Source: Solobacterium sp. (GTDB lineage Bacteria > Bacillota_I > Bacilli_A > Erysipelotrichales > Erysipelotrichaceae). From it: a stretch of 64,000 nucleotides of DNA. The stretch covers positions 1 through 64,000 of the forward strand of contig JAFUGM010000062.1 in assembly GCA_017469355.1 (NCBI GenBank). The letters run 5' to 3'. Both the position numbers and the translations under genes were made by a program. Position 1 is the stretch's first letter, and the number at the start of each line of letters is the position of its first letter. The notes under the pieces are model-generated. The model was given only the letters and a program-made list of their open reading frames with translations, did no database searches and was not told the origin of the DNA. Below are positions 10,012-19,246 of the stretch, one piece after another.

Positions 10012-10851
10012 ATGAAGTACAGAATTGTTTCGGACTCTACATCCAACTTACTGGAGCTTCCGGGCAGTATTGAATATCGTACCGTACCACTCAAGATTAT
10101 TGTTGATGGGAAGGAATATATTGACCGGATTGGTCTTGATATTGCGTCGTTAGTCGAAGCGATTGAAAAGGGAGAAAAGACAGGAACGTCCTGTCCTAAC
10201 AGTGAAGAGTATCTTCAGGCGTATGGCGGCGCGGACTGTGTCTTTGCGATCACAATTACCAGCGGGCTTTCCGGCAGCTATAATGCGGCAGAACAGGGAG
10301 CTCGGCAGTTCCGGGAAGAAAACCCGAATGCGAAGATTCATGTGATTGATTCGCTTTCTACCGGCGGTGAGATGCATCTGATTATTGAAAAGCTGAAGGA
10401 GCTGATGGAACAGGGGCTTCCGTTTGAAGAGATTCAGGAGAAGGTAGAGGAATATCGTCAGCGTACGCATCTGCTATTTTCCCTGGAGTCTGTGACAAAT
10501 CTTGCGAAAAACGGGCGGCTTCCGATGGCAGTCGCAAAGATTGCCAATCTGTTGAATATCCGGTTTATCGGAAAGCCGACGGAAAACGGAACCATCCGTC
10601 CGGTACATAATGTTCGTGGCGCAAAGAAGAACATCTCCAAAATTGTAGAAGAAATGGTAAACATGGGCTATGAGGGAGGAAAGGTCTGGATTTCCCATTG
10701 TCTGAATCCCGAAGCCGCGAGTAACCTGAAAGCCGCAATTCTATCGAAGTTCCCGGCCGGAACCATCGGGATCGAGCCAATGACCGCACTCTGCTCATAT
10801 TACGCCGAGCGGGGAGGAATGATTATCGGCTTCGAGGGTGGATTGAAATAA
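10012..10851 (+). CDS. DegV family fatty-acid-binding protein
   Basis: 279 residues of the DegV family. These proteins bind a fatty acid and serve as FakB subunits delivering exogenous fatty acid to the FakA kinase. Visible family marks are the IVSDSTSNL N-terminus, the TSCPNSEEY loop, ITITSGLSGSYNAA around the ligand pocket, and VIDSLSTGGEM. It has its own promoter and a terminator behind it. No fakA gene is in the window. Confidence 0.9.
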   Translation: MKYRIVSDSTSNLLELPGSIEYRTVPLKIIVDGKEYIDRIGLDIASLVEAIEKGEKTGTSCPNSEEYLQAYGGADCVFAITITSGLSGSYNAAEQGARQFREENPNAKIHVIDSLSTGGEMHLIIEKLKELMEQGLPFEEIQEKVEEYRQRTHLLFSLESVTNLAKNGRLPMAVAKIANLLNIRFIGKPTENGTIRPVHNVRGAKKNISKIVEEMVNMGYEGGKVWISHCLNPEAASNLKAAILSKFPAGTIGIEPMTALCSYYAERGGMIIGFEGGLK

Positions 10852-10858
10852 GTAACGT

Positions 10859-10884
10859 AACTGCCTGGAAGCCCAGGCAGTTTT
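10859..10884 (+). terminator. terminator after degV
   Basis: AACTGCCTGG pairs with CCAGGCAGTT around AAGC, followed by T residues. It lies immediately before the ribosome site of the nitroreductase, so it could be partly read through. Confidence 0.7.
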
Positions 10885-10901
10885 CTAAAGGAGAAGTTGA
10901 A

Positions 10902-11627
10902 ATGAATGAAGTACTGACACAACTCCATGAACGAAAGTCCGTTCGGGTATTTGAAGATCGTCCAATTGAAGAAGAGGCAGTAGAAACTATATTGAATGCG
11001 GCGATTCAGGCACCCAGTGCAGGAAATCAACAGCTGTATTCCATCATCCGTGTTAAGGATCGGGAAAAGGCAGTTCAACTAAGCGAGTCCTGCGATCATC
11101 AGGCATTTATCGCGGATGCTAGACTCATTCTGGTGTTCTGCGCGGATTGTAAGAAATGGTATGACGCCTTCCGCTATGAAGGATGTGAGCCAAGAAAACC
11201 GGGTGCTGGAGATCTGCTTCTGGCAGTAGAAGATGCGCTGATTGCGGCTCAGAATGCGGTAGTTGCGGCAGAATCGCTTGGGATTGGCTCTTGCTATATT
11301 GGCGACATCATGGAACAGATTGAAACCCAGCGTGAAATTCTTTCTCTTCCAGAGTATGTGTTCCCGGCAGCCATGTTGGTATTTGGCTACCCCACAGCCC
11401 AGCAGAAGGAACGCAGAAAACCATCCCGCCCAGAGCTCTCCCATATCGTAATGATCGATGGATATCAGGAAAAAGGGGAAGCGGAGCTGGAGGCACTTCT
11501 CAGCCATAACTGCGGATCGCAGAATTATCATGATTGGCTGAACGCATTCTGTAAGCGGAAGTACAATTCCGATTTCGCAAAAGAAATGACACGTTCTGTA
11601 GAAGAGGCGTTGAAACAGTTTCGCTGA
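10902..11627 (+). CDS. nitroreductase family NAD(P)H oxidoreductase
   Basis: 241 residues of the FMN-dependent nitroreductase fold. Family features are the ERKSVRVFEDRPI start (FMN phosphate contact), AIQAPSAGNQQ, and the GIGSCYIGDI segment that lines the flavin. The length and the C-terminal extension resemble the NfsA-type subgroup. Substrate unknown. A good AAAGGAG ribosome site precedes the ATG. Confidence 0.87.
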   Translation: MNEVLTQLHERKSVRVFEDRPIEEEAVETILNAAIQAPSAGNQQLYSIIRVKDREKAVQLSESCDHQAFIADARLILVFCADCKKWYDAFRYEGCEPRKPGAGDLLLAVEDALIAAQNAVVAAESLGIGSCYIGDIMEQIETQREILSLPEYVFPAAMLVFGYPTAQQKERRKPSRPELSHIVMIDGYQEKGEAELEALLSHNCGSQNYHDWLNAFCKRKYNSDFAKEMTRSVEEALKQFR

Positions 11628-11731
11628 TCGTTGATAGAGATGGATGAAAAATCACACAGAGATTCTAATTGCGAGTTAGTCTATACTTACAAGATGCGAT
11701 CAAAGTCATGTCAAAGAATGAGGAGGGGTGT

Positions 11732-12568
11732 ATGGCGAAGTATCATATTGAGAAGAATTCAATTCAGGAGACCCTGGTGATTCCACTGTTTGCGCGCCAG
11801 GTCTGTTCGGAGCGATTCCCACACTTATTTCAGGATGAATCCGCAGCTCGAATCTGTGACAGTCTCGATTATGACTTTGCGTCTAAGAAACAGCAGATGA
11901 ACTCCCTGATGGGATTGTTTGGGGCACTGGAAGTGGCACAGCGCCAATATGATCTGATTCAGGAAGTGACGGACTACCTGAATAGCTTTCCTGAGGCAGC
12001 GGTGGTGAATCTTGGCTGTGGCCTCGATGACAGCTTTCAGAAGGTGGATAACGGTATCTGTCATGGCTATAACATCGATATGCCGGATGTCATTTCCATT
12101 CGGGAGGAACTCCTTCCTTCTTCCGGGCGGGAAGTGAATCTTGGTTGTGATCTGAATGATTTATCCTGGATGGATCAGGTTGATGGCTCAAATGGGGTGG
12201 TATTCTTCGCTTCCGGCGTATTTTATTACTTTCGCACGGAACAGGTGCGGAACCTGTTTAGCGCCATGGCGGAGCGATTCCCAGGGGGAGTACTGGTGTT
12301 TGACTGCTGTAATGAGCGCGGCGCAAAGATGATGCGTAAAACCTGGCTCAAGGAAGCTGGAATCACCGATGTGGAAGCCTATTTCTCCTTGAAGGATAAA
12401 CAAGAACTCAAAAATTGGAGTGATCGGTTTGAATCCGTCACTTCCCGCAGTTATATGTGCGGGTATCGGGATGTACGGAACGAAGTCACTGCGCTGTATC
12501 GATTGTTGATATGGTTCTGCGATCATATCGTGAATATGAATATTTACCGGATTGCCTTTCGTGTTTGA
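11732..12568 (+). CDS. class I SAM-dependent methyltransferase, LCM/PPM-like
   Basis: 278 residues. The ETLVIPLFARQVCSERFP segment and the VVNLGCGLDDSF SAM-binding loop match the leucine carboxyl methyltransferase-like (PF04072) group, whose bacterial members often methylate small carboxylates or polyketides. The ATG at 11732 follows GAGGAGGGG. The target is unknown and nothing in the neighbourhood suggests a natural-product cluster. Confidence 0.82.
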   Translation: MAKYHIEKNSIQETLVIPLFARQVCSERFPHLFQDESAARICDSLDYDFASKKQQMNSLMGLFGALEVAQRQYDLIQEVTDYLNSFPEAAVVNLGCGLDDSFQKVDNGICHGYNIDMPDVISIREELLPSSGREVNLGCDLNDLSWMDQVDGSNGVVFFASGVFYYFRTEQVRNLFSAMAERFPGGVLVFDCCNERGAKMMRKTWLKEAGITDVEAYFSLKDKQELKNWSDRFESVTSRSYMCGYRDVRNEVTALYRLLIWFCDHIVNMNIYRIAFRV

Positions 12569-12600
12569 TTTCAGTCATATGAAGTGAGTAGTATGCGACG

Positions 12601-12628
12601 TTGAATCTCTGATTCTTCGCATTATAAT
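12601..12628 (+). promoter_or_regulatory. promoter of the GH13 gene
   Basis: TTGAAT (12601-12606), a 16-bp spacer and TATAAT (12623-12628), 21 bp before the ATG. Confidence 0.6.
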
Positions 12629-12649
12629 CAATTCAAAAAGGACAACATT

Positions 12650-13954
12650 ATGGCAAAGACAACAGACAGAACATTACGTACTCAGGTCATTTATCAGATT
12701 TTTACACGCAACTATAACGACGGTACCTTCCGTGCGGTAGAAGCGGATCTCGATCGGATTCAAAGCCTTGGGGTGGATATCATTTATCTTCTTCCGATTC
12801 ACCCGAGCGGAACGATTCATCGCAAGGGGTCCATGGGTTCGCCATATGCCATTCAGGATTATCGGGCAGTGGATCCGGTTCAGGGGACAAAAGAAGACAT
12901 TGAACATCTGGCCCATGCGATTCATGCGCGGGGAATGAAGCTGATGATCGATGTGGTTTATAATCACACTTCGCCAGATTCCGTATTAGCGAATACGCAT
13001 CCCGAATGGTTCTATCACAAGAACGATGGCAGTCTTGGGAACCGGGTCGGTGACTGGTGGGATGTCGTCGATCTTGATTATTCTAATCAGGAGTTATGGC
13101 GTTATCAGATCGATACACTGAAACAATGGGCAGAACTTGTGGATGGCTTCCGTTGTGACGTCGCATCGATGGTGCCAGTGGAGTTCTGGATTCAGGCAAG
13201 AACGGAAGTGGAGTCCGTTCGCCCGGGCTGTATCTGGCTTGCGGAATCCGTCGAACCGGAATTCATTATTTACAATCGCAGAAACGGGGTAGAAACAGCG
13301 ACTGACAGTGAGCTGTATCAGGCCTTTGATATCTGTTACGACCATGACTGTTACCCCTTACAGAAGAAAGCAATGACACGTCAGCTTCCTTTGAAAGACT
13401 ATCTTTCAAGCGTCAATGTCCAGGAAGGGATTTACCCGGAGAATTATATAAAGCTGCGCTTCCTGGAAAACCATGACCGGCCTAGAGCCGCCGCCGTAAT
13501 TCCGGATGAGTATGTCCGGAAAAGCTGGACAGCTTGGAGCTATTTTGTAAAGGGAACCGTAATGGTATATGCGGGACAGGAGTTTGGCGTCACAAAACAT
13601 CCGACGTTGTTTGATCTGGATCCGGTACAGTTTGAAACCGGAAAAGATGATTCTTCCTTCCTGCGTAAACTGTCTGACCTTCGCCATCATCAGCTGTTTT
13701 CCAACAGCAGCTTCCATGCGGAAGAAACTGGAACCGATGTGATTTATGCCGAGCATATCGGCCGGGTTGGCACAGAAGTGGAAGGGCAGAAGGCAATCGG
13801 AATCTTCCCGGTTGGAAATGCATCACAGGCAGTTACAGCACCGCTTGCGGATGGGGAATATATCAATGCGATTGATGGGACACGGTTTTCTGTCCATGAA
13901 AGGGTGGTTTCAGATGTTCATGGGCCGATCATCCTGTTTCTCAACCAGGAATGA
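12650..13954 (+). CDS. GH13 alpha-amylase family glycoside hydrolase
   Basis: 434 residues, intracellular (no signal peptide). The GH13 barrel motifs are in order: DVVYNH (101-106), DGFRCDVAS with nucleophile D170, AESVE with acid/base E199, and FLENHD with stabiliser D276. The small C-terminal domain may be incomplete compared with amylopullulanases. Likely substrates are alpha-glucan oligosaccharides; exact specificity cannot be told. It is followed after 3 bp by the SRAP gene, so the two may be cotranscribed by chance. Confidence 0.88.
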   Translation: MAKTTDRTLRTQVIYQIFTRNYNDGTFRAVEADLDRIQSLGVDIIYLLPIHPSGTIHRKGSMGSPYAIQDYRAVDPVQGTKEDIEHLAHAIHARGMKLMIDVVYNHTSPDSVLANTHPEWFYHKNDGSLGNRVGDWWDVVDLDYSNQELWRYQIDTLKQWAELVDGFRCDVASMVPVEFWIQARTEVESVRPGCIWLAESVEPEFIIYNRRNGVETATDSELYQAFDICYDHDCYPLQKKAMTRQLPLKDYLSSVNVQEGIYPENYIKLRFLENHDRPRAAAVIPDEYVRKSWTAWSYFVKGTVMVYAGQEFGVTKHPTLFDLDPVQFETGKDDSSFLRKLSDLRHHQLFSNSSFHAEETGTDVIYAEHIGRVGTEVEGQKAIGIFPVGNASQAVTAPLADGEYINAIDGTRFSVHERVVSDVHGPIILFLNQE

Positions 13955-13957
13955 AAT

Positions 13958-14587
13958 ATGTGCGGCAGATATTATATCGGGAATGGCGATGTATTTCAGG
14001 ATCTGTTGAAGGAAGCGAAACAATCTGCGATTGCCCGCTTTCTGGAAGAAAAACAGCAGATCGTAAAACCTTCTGGAGAAATATTTCCAATGGATACAGT
14101 ACCGGTCATTGCCTATAACCGAAGCGGAGCTGTTTCCGTATTCCCCATGGTCTGGGGCTATACGATGAAGGGCCGTTCTGGTTGTGTAATTAACGCCCGG
14201 GCAGAAACCGCAGCTGACAAGCCGATGTTTCGGGATGGATGGAAGTCGCACCGCTGTGTGATCCCGGCATCCCATTACTATGAGTGGAGACATGAACCGT
14301 CTTCCGAAACGAAAAAGAAAACAGCCGAGAAGTACGCGATCCGTCCTCTTGAAGGTGGAATCGTGTGGCTGGCTGGGCTGTATCGGATGGAAGAAGGAAT
14401 TCCTCACTTTGTGATTGTTACGAAAGAGCCGGTGCCTTCCATTCGGTTCATCCATGACCGCATGCCGGTCATGTTTGACGAGACGAGTCGCCTTCGCTGG
14501 ATTCATCCGGATCTGAAGGCAGAAGAAGTATTACAGGATGCGGTCACTGAAGTGATCTTTACGCCGCAGGAAACAGATCTCCCTTAA
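13958..14587 (+). CDS. SRAP/YedK family abasic-site protein
   Basis: 209 residues of the SOS response-associated peptidase (YedK/HMCES) family, which crosslinks to abasic sites in single-stranded DNA through Cys2. Here the N-terminus is MCGRYYI with Cys2 exposed after removal of Met. NARAETA and PASHYYEW carry the other active-site residues, and a histidine follows in PHFVIVTKE. The gene overlaps the end of the convergent TetR gene by 29 bp. Confidence 0.9.
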   Translation: MCGRYYIGNGDVFQDLLKEAKQSAIARFLEEKQQIVKPSGEIFPMDTVPVIAYNRSGAVSVFPMVWGYTMKGRSGCVINARAETAADKPMFRDGWKSHRCVIPASHYYEWRHEPSSETKKKTAEKYAIRPLEGGIVWLAGLYRMEEGIPHFVIVTKEPVPSIRFIHDRMPVMFDETSRLRWIHPDLKAEEVLQDAVTEVIFTPQETDLP

Positions 14588-15119
14588 TCGCTTCCGGAAG
14601 CAGTTCATACATCGCTTCGGCAGCCTCATGTGCAGAAAGGGAATAATACCCGCGGATCCAGTCTTCATAAAACTGTGAAACTCCATGACAGAACAGCCGT
14701 AACTGCAGCTGTTCTTTTTCTGTTAAGAAACGAAACGGACGTTCCTTTCCCTGGAGAGAACCGGTCTCATAAAGATTCTTTGCGCATTCATAACTGTACT
14801 CATAGATATATTCATGAAGGGAGTTCATCCCTTTGTTGTTGAAGAGGCCGGAGATCGGAGAAAGCCGGGCTGACCCATCGATCAGAAGAATCTCAAAGAG
14901 ATCCCGTAAATCACGAATAGTTCCGGTCTGCTCGGCTTGTGTTAATAACAGATTGAAGTTGTAGTTCATGACAGCATACTTATCGGGAAAGTGCCGATAA
15001 AAGGTTGCCCGGCAGATCCCTGCCTGATCACAGATACGGTCAGTCGTAATCATGTGAAATGGCATCTTTACAGCGAGGGTATTAAATGCGTTGACGATCC
15101 GTTCCTTGGTATCTTTCAT
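14559..15119 (-). CDS. TetR/AcrR family regulator
   Basis: 186 residues. The N-terminal helix-turn-helix reads ITTDRICDQAGICRATFYRHF (about 24-44), the classic TetR pattern; the rest is a helical ligand domain of unknown specificity resembling the DhaS-type subgroup. It is divergent from the large oxidoreductase, and a TGAGACA/TGTCTCA palindrome lies between them, so it probably represses that operon and itself. Confidence 0.88.
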   Translation of the reverse strand: MKDTKERIVNAFNTLAVKMPFHMITTDRICDQAGICRATFYRHFPDKYAVMNYNFNLLLTQAEQTGTIRDLRDLFEILLIDGSARLSPISGLFNNKGMNSLHEYIYEYSYECAKNLYETGSLQGKERPFRFLTEKEQLQLRLFCHGVSQFYEDWIRGYYSLSAHEAAEAMYELLPEAIKGDLFPAA

Positions 15120-15129
15120 AGTTTCATTA

Positions 15130-15155
15130 TGAGACAGTTTTATCGGAATGTCTCA
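15130..15155. promoter_or_regulatory. TetR operator palindrome
   Basis: TGAGACA (15130-15136) and its perfect complement TGTCTCA (15149-15155) with 12 bp between. It starts 11 bp upstream of the TetR start codon and lies 75 bp upstream of the oxidoreductase ATG. It is a natural binding site for the divergently encoded regulator. Confidence 0.65.
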
Positions 15156-15204
15156 ATCAAATTATTTTTTTCGGCAAGGGTGCGGCGAAACGAAATGCGA
15201 TTCC

Positions 15205-15210
15205 TATAAT
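15205..15210 (+). promoter_or_regulatory. -10 box of the oxidoreductase-hypA operon
   Basis: TATAAT 31 bp before the ATG at 15241. No clear -35 is visible. Confidence 0.4.
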
Positions 15211-15240
15211 GAAATTAATGAGTACAGGAGGACATGTATC

Positions 15241-17979
15241 ATGTTTCAGACCAAACATGTTTTAACTGACGGAGAAAAGAAGTGCTTGGAAGAATATGAG
15301 CGCGAGAAGAGTCAGAAACCCCGAAAGAATCTGATTCGCCTTGTTCGCCATATCAATAAGTTCAATCCGGTTCCGGATGAACATTCCTGGGAATACATCT
15401 TCTTTGACCGACAGCTCAGCGATGCGCAGATTGACTTTGCGCTGAAAATGAAACACCGGCACCCATATACCATGCCTGAACTGGCGGCACAGGAAAAAAT
15501 GAGTGTGGAGGATACCGCTCAGATGGCATATGACCTGTGCTGTATCGGCTTGCTTGAATACTGCAATTCTCCCGGAGAAGAGGATAAGGTTCAGCTGCCG
15601 GTATTCGCCCCGGGTGCGATGGAAAGTGCTGTCATGACGAAGGAACAGACAGATCGATTCCCGGAAATGGCTCCGGCATTTCTGAACTACGTTCTGGATC
15701 TTCAGAAGAAGATTTCCGGCGCAACGTTCATGGGCTCCGCATTAATGCGGGCAATTCCCGTAGAACGGGCGATTGTCGGAAACACAAGAAAAGTGAAATA
15801 CGAAGAGATTTCCTACTGGCTGGATAAAGCGGGAGACTCCATTGGGGTAGCACCGTGTGAGTGCCGTAAGCTTCGCCGCATGGTAGGAGAAGGAACGGCG
15901 GATCTTGAGGGAGAATGGTGTATTAACCTCGGGAATTATGCGGAAAGCTGTATCCGGGTTGGAAAAGCACGACGGCTTACCCGGGCAGAGGCGGAAGAAA
16001 AAATCCGCCGGGCAGAAGAGCTGGGTTATGTACATCAGTTATCAAATATTGATGGCCCGGACTTCTCGCTGTTTATCTGTAACTGCCCATGGGATACCTG
16101 TATGGCATTGCGTACCTCGTGGTATACAAGCAGTCCGGATCTTTCCAGTTCCAACTATCGAGCCAGTGTAGACCCGGCCAATTGTGTCGCATGCGGAGGA
16201 TGCGTTGAGGTTTGCCCGCAGAATGCGGTACGGCTGGGACAGAAACTCTGCCAGAAGAAACCGGTCGAAGTAAAGCAGGCAGAAGTTGCGAGTGACTTCG
16301 TATTCATGAATCCGAAGAAGTGGACCGGTGCTGATTTCCTGACCGAACGGGAGAATGTGGTTCCCGAGACCGGTACTGCCCCATGTAAGACGAACTGCCC
16401 GGCCCATATTGCGGTACAGGGATATCTGAAGATGGCGAATGAAGGCCGGTATCGCGAGGCGCTGGAGCTGATCAAGAAAGAGAATCCGTTCCCTGCAATG
16501 TGCGGACGGGTATGCGCACGCTTCTGCGAGCAGGTATGTACAAGAGGTGATGTGGACAGCCCGGTTGCGATTGATGAAGTGAAGAAGTTCCTTGCGGATC
16601 TTGAACTGCAGGATGAAAATCGCTTCGTTCCGGAAAAACGGTTCAACGAAGGCAAGAAAGTCGCTGTGATCGGATCCGGTCCTGCGGGATTGTCAGCCGC
16701 ATATTATCTTGCGGTATGGGGACATGACGTAACGGTATTTGAAAAGGAATCCCGTCCGGGAGGAATGATGACCTTTGGCATGCCGGAATTCCGTCTAGAC
16801 CGTAAGGTTGTGGAAGCGGAAATCGATGTGGTACGCAAACTCGGCGTGGAAATCCGTTGTAATACAGAAGTCGGAACTGATGTGACACTTGATGAGCTGC
16901 GCAGTGAAGGCTATCAGGGATTCTATGTGGCGATTGGCGCTCAGGGTGGAAGAAAACTGGGCGTTGAAGGAGAAGACAGTCAGGGCGTGATCTCAGGAAT
17001 TGACTTCCTCCGTAATGTCTCCTTTGAACGGAGCGAGCCGCTTCATGGGAAGGTAATTGTTGTCGGAGGCGGGAATGTTGCTGTAGATGTGGCACGGACT
17101 GCGCTGCGCTTTGGGGCAGAACAGGTCACGATGGTATGTCTTGAACAGAAAGATGAAATGCCGGCGGCGGACGAAGAAGTCGCGGAAATGGAAGAAGAAG
17201 GAATTCATCTGATCAATGGCTATGGGCCAAAAGAAATTCTGTCGATTGATGGAACGGTCAGCGGAATTGTATTTAAGAAGTGCACTCAGGTAAAAGATCC
17301 CGATGGAAGATTTAACCCACAGTATGATGAGACTTCTACCATGGAACTGGAGGCGGACGTCGTGATCGCAGCGATCGGTCAGTCCATCGTCTGGGGGAAT
17401 CTTCTGGATGGCTCAAAGGTAGAACTGAATCGCAACCTCACTGCGAAAGCAGATTCCTGGACCTATCAGACGGATGAACCGGATATCTTTGTGGGTGGCG
17501 ATGTCTATACCGGACCAAGTTTTGCGATCTATGCGATCGCGGCTGGAAAGGAAGGCGCAGAGTCCCTGCATCGGTATGTATGGGAAGGTCATAGCCTGAC
17601 GCTTGGAAGAGTGAAGCGCAATAACTATCATTACATCGACAAGGACAACCTTGTGATTGCCAGCTATGACCGGGGACTTCGTAACGTACCGGGAAAGGAC
17701 CCGCAGAAGATTAAAACCTTCCATGATGAACGCCTTACCTTTACCGAAGAACAGGTCAAGGCAGAAACCAGTCGGTGTCTTTCCTGCGGTGCCGCAAAGG
17801 TCGATCCTAAACTGTGTATCGGATGCGGACTCTGTACGCTCAGATGTAATTTTGACGCGATTCATCTCAACCGCGAATATGATGCCTGGGGTGTACCGTA
17901 TGAACAGCTGGTGCCGACGGTAATCAAGGAAGAAGCGAAGAAGATCAGTAAGATTGCGCTGCGGAAGATCAAGGCCTGA
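15241..17979 (+). CDS. multidomain Fe-S / FAD / NAD(P)-dependent oxidoreductase
   Basis: 912 residues. The N-terminal 300 residues have cysteine clusters (APCECRKLRR, ICNCPWDTC) and a ferredoxin motif CVACGGCVEVCP. Next is a GltD-like module: CKTNCPAHIAVQGY and MCGRVCARFCEQVC for Fe-S clusters, an FAD Rossmann site VIGSGPAGLSAAYYL, and an NAD(P) site VVGGGNVAVDVARTAL. The C-terminus carries another ferredoxin motif CIGCGLCTLRC. This is an electron-transfer protein joining NAD(P)H, flavin and several 4Fe-4S clusters. The start with AGGAGG at 15241 is chosen. hypA follows after 3 bp, so the pair is an operon. Physiological partner unknown. Confidence 0.88.
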   Translation: MFQTKHVLTDGEKKCLEEYEREKSQKPRKNLIRLVRHINKFNPVPDEHSWEYIFFDRQLSDAQIDFALKMKHRHPYTMPELAAQEKMSVEDTAQMAYDLCCIGLLEYCNSPGEEDKVQLPVFAPGAMESAVMTKEQTDRFPEMAPAFLNYVLDLQKKISGATFMGSALMRAIPVERAIVGNTRKVKYEEISYWLDKAGDSIGVAPCECRKLRRMVGEGTADLEGEWCINLGNYAESCIRVGKARRLTRAEAEEKIRRAEELGYVHQLSNIDGPDFSLFICNCPWDTCMALRTSWYTSSPDLSSSNYRASVDPANCVACGGCVEVCPQNAVRLGQKLCQKKPVEVKQAEVASDFVFMNPKKWTGADFLTERENVVPETGTAPCKTNCPAHIAVQGYLKMANEGRYREALELIKKENPFPAMCGRVCARFCEQVCTRGDVDSPVAIDEVKKFLADLELQDENRFVPEKRFNEGKKVAVIGSGPAGLSAAYYLAVWGHDVTVFEKESRPGGMMTFGMPEFRLDRKVVEAEIDVVRKLGVEIRCNTEVGTDVTLDELRSEGYQGFYVAIGAQGGRKLGVEGEDSQGVISGIDFLRNVSFERSEPLHGKVIVVGGGNVAVDVARTALRFGAEQVTMVCLEQKDEMPAADEEVAEMEEEGIHLINGYGPKEILSIDGTVSGIVFKKCTQVKDPDGRFNPQYDETSTMELEADVVIAAIGQSIVWGNLLDGSKVELNRNLTAKADSWTYQTDEPDIFVGGDVYTGPSFAIYAIAAGKEGAESLHRYVWEGHSLTLGRVKRNNYHYIDKDNLVIASYDRGLRNVPGKDPQKIKTFHDERLTFTEEQVKAETSRCLSCGAAKVDPKLCIGCGLCTLRCNFDAIHLNREYDAWGVPYEQLVPTVIKEEAKKISKIALRKIKA

Positions 17980-17982
17980 TAT

Positions 17983-18342
17983 ATGCATGAAATCAGTGTG
18001 CTTGTAAAGGCAGTGGAACTGGCAGAACAGACAGCCGAAGATAACGGAATTGAAGAGATTTCCTATATCACATTGGAAGTGGGAGAACTCAGCGGCTATC
18101 TGCCGGTATTCTTTGAGAAATACTTTCCGATTGTGGTAGAACATCACCCCCGTCTTCAAAAGGCAGAGCTTCGCATGATTACCCCGCGAGGAGAAGGGCT
18201 GTGCCTCAACTGTAGTGCGATATATAACGTAATGGAATGTCAGGGAGTATGTCCGAAATGCGGTTCACGCAGTAAGAAAATTCTGGGTGGTCAGCAGTTC
18301 CTGTTAAAGGAAATCGGATATGAGGAAACCCCCTCTGCCTGA
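17983..18342 (+). CDS. hypA: HypA-type nickel metallochaperone
   Basis: 119 residues. MHEISVLVKAV gives the conserved N-terminal MHE (nickel ligands in HypA), and a zinc site is formed by C74-x2-C77 and C90-x2-C93. HypA inserts nickel into NiFe hydrogenase, or into urease in some species. It lies 3 bp behind the oxidoreductase gene with no other hyp gene or hydrogenase in the window, so in this host its function may be tied to the neighbouring electron-transfer protein. Confidence 0.88.
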   Translation: MHEISVLVKAVELAEQTAEDNGIEEISYITLEVGELSGYLPVFFEKYFPIVVEHHPRLQKAELRMITPRGEGLCLNCSAIYNVMECQGVCPKCGSRSKKILGGQQFLLKEIGYEETPSA

Positions 18343-18352
18343 TGAAACAAAT

Positions 18353-18383
18353 AACGTCGGTTCATCGTGAGCCGACGTTTTCA
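18353..18383. terminator. bidirectional terminator
   Basis: A 12-bp stem (AACGTCGGTTCA with TGAGCCGACGTT, 3-base loop, one G-T pair) followed by T residues, between hypA and the convergent DUF1810 gene, whose stop codon lies in the stem-loop. Confidence 0.85.
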
Positions 18384-18787
18384 AATTCTCTTCTTGTATA
18401 CTCGCAATACACTCCATCAAAGTATTTCTCCAGTGCCTTATGAAACCGACTGCCCGGTTCACTGAGGAGGGCGAATAAAGTCAGAGATGAGTTCAGTTTC
18501 ATCGCATCGACACTTCCAAAGACATCGATCGCAGATGTTGTGTTCAATTGAAGCAGCACATCCGTGATCTCATTTAAGCGTTGAGAAAGCACTGGGTGGT
18601 TCAGATAATCTCTGACTTCCTCAAATGATTGGATGGCATAGTATCTGGAAGTTGGTGAAAAGCCAAGCCCATACAGCTGGGGAAAGATATACCACATCCA
18701 GTGGGATTGTTTTCTCCCGGAACGAAGTTCCGCTAAGGCGATTTGATAGGTGTGCTCCTGTGCTTCAAGATATCGATCAAGACTCAT
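18362..18787 (-). CDS. DUF1810 family protein
   Basis: 141 residues from MSLDRYLEAQ. Family marks are the LRSGRKQSHWMWYIFPQL and SRYYAIQS segments, conserved in DUF1810 proteins of unknown function. The internal ATG at 18787 fits the usual family start better than the longer upstream frame. Soluble, single-gene unit. Confidence 0.85.
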   Translation of the reverse strand: MSLDRYLEAQEHTYQIALAELRSGRKQSHWMWYIFPQLYGLGFSPTSRYYAIQSFEEVRDYLNHPVLSQRLNEITDVLLQLNTTSAIDVFGSVDAMKLNSSLTLFALLSEPGSRFHKALEKYFDGVYCEYTRREFENVGSR

Positions 18788-18882
18788 GACTATATTATTC
18801 ACCGGATTTATGAAAAATATGTTCAAAAAATCAAACAGAGTGCGGTATATTTATCTCAGTTGAAAAAAAGGATCTGTCCGCC

Positions 18883-19116
18883 ATGAAGAATAATGACAGC
18901 ACTGCTTGGGAAACACGTAAAACGTTGACAAGGAATTCCCGTATGGGACATGCGTACTGGGCTCATGAGAAGGTGAAATCCAGTACCTCGGTCACAGGCT
19001 ATTACTATATCCGGGACTGCGCATGCAGTAACTGCGGGCAGTACTCCAGAGCAGAACTGGCAACCTGTCCAAACTGTGGATGCGTCATGGACGCAGAACG
19101 TCCGAAAACGGTATAA
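18883..19116 (+). CDS. small zinc-ribbon protein
   Basis: 77 residues. A basic N-terminal half is followed by a zinc ribbon: DCACSNCG then TCPNCGC, giving paired CxxC knuckles. No catalytic domain. Ribosome site AAGGA 10 bp before the ATG. It may bind nucleic acid or be an accessory factor; the family is not recognised. Confidence 0.65.
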   Translation: MKNNDSTAWETRKTLTRNSRMGHAYWAHEKVKSSTSVTGYYYIRDCACSNCGQYSRAELATCPNCGCVMDAERPKTV

Positions 19117-19154
19117 CTGCGCGGAATTACGCCGGTTGTCAGTAAAAATAATCA

Positions 19155-19183
19155 TTGACGATATTTTTGTCATTGCATAAAAT
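19155..19183 (+). promoter_or_regulatory. promoter of rplM-rpsI
   Basis: TTGACG (19155-19160), exactly 17 bp, TAAAAT (19178-19183). A strong housekeeping promoter. Confidence 0.75.
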
Positions 19184-19246
19184 TGTACTTGGCTCTTTTC
19201 TGGCCATTGGTGGCCCCGGTAAAACCATTGATGGAGGATATTGAAA
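19184..19246 (+). promoter_or_regulatory. 5' leader of rplM (L13-leader candidate)
   Basis: About 60 nt untranslated leader with a GGCCATTGGTGGCC hairpin and the ribosome site GGAGG. In Firmicutes the L13 mRNA often carries an autoregulatory leader in this place. Assignment to that RNA family is by position and hairpin only. Confidence 0.4.
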
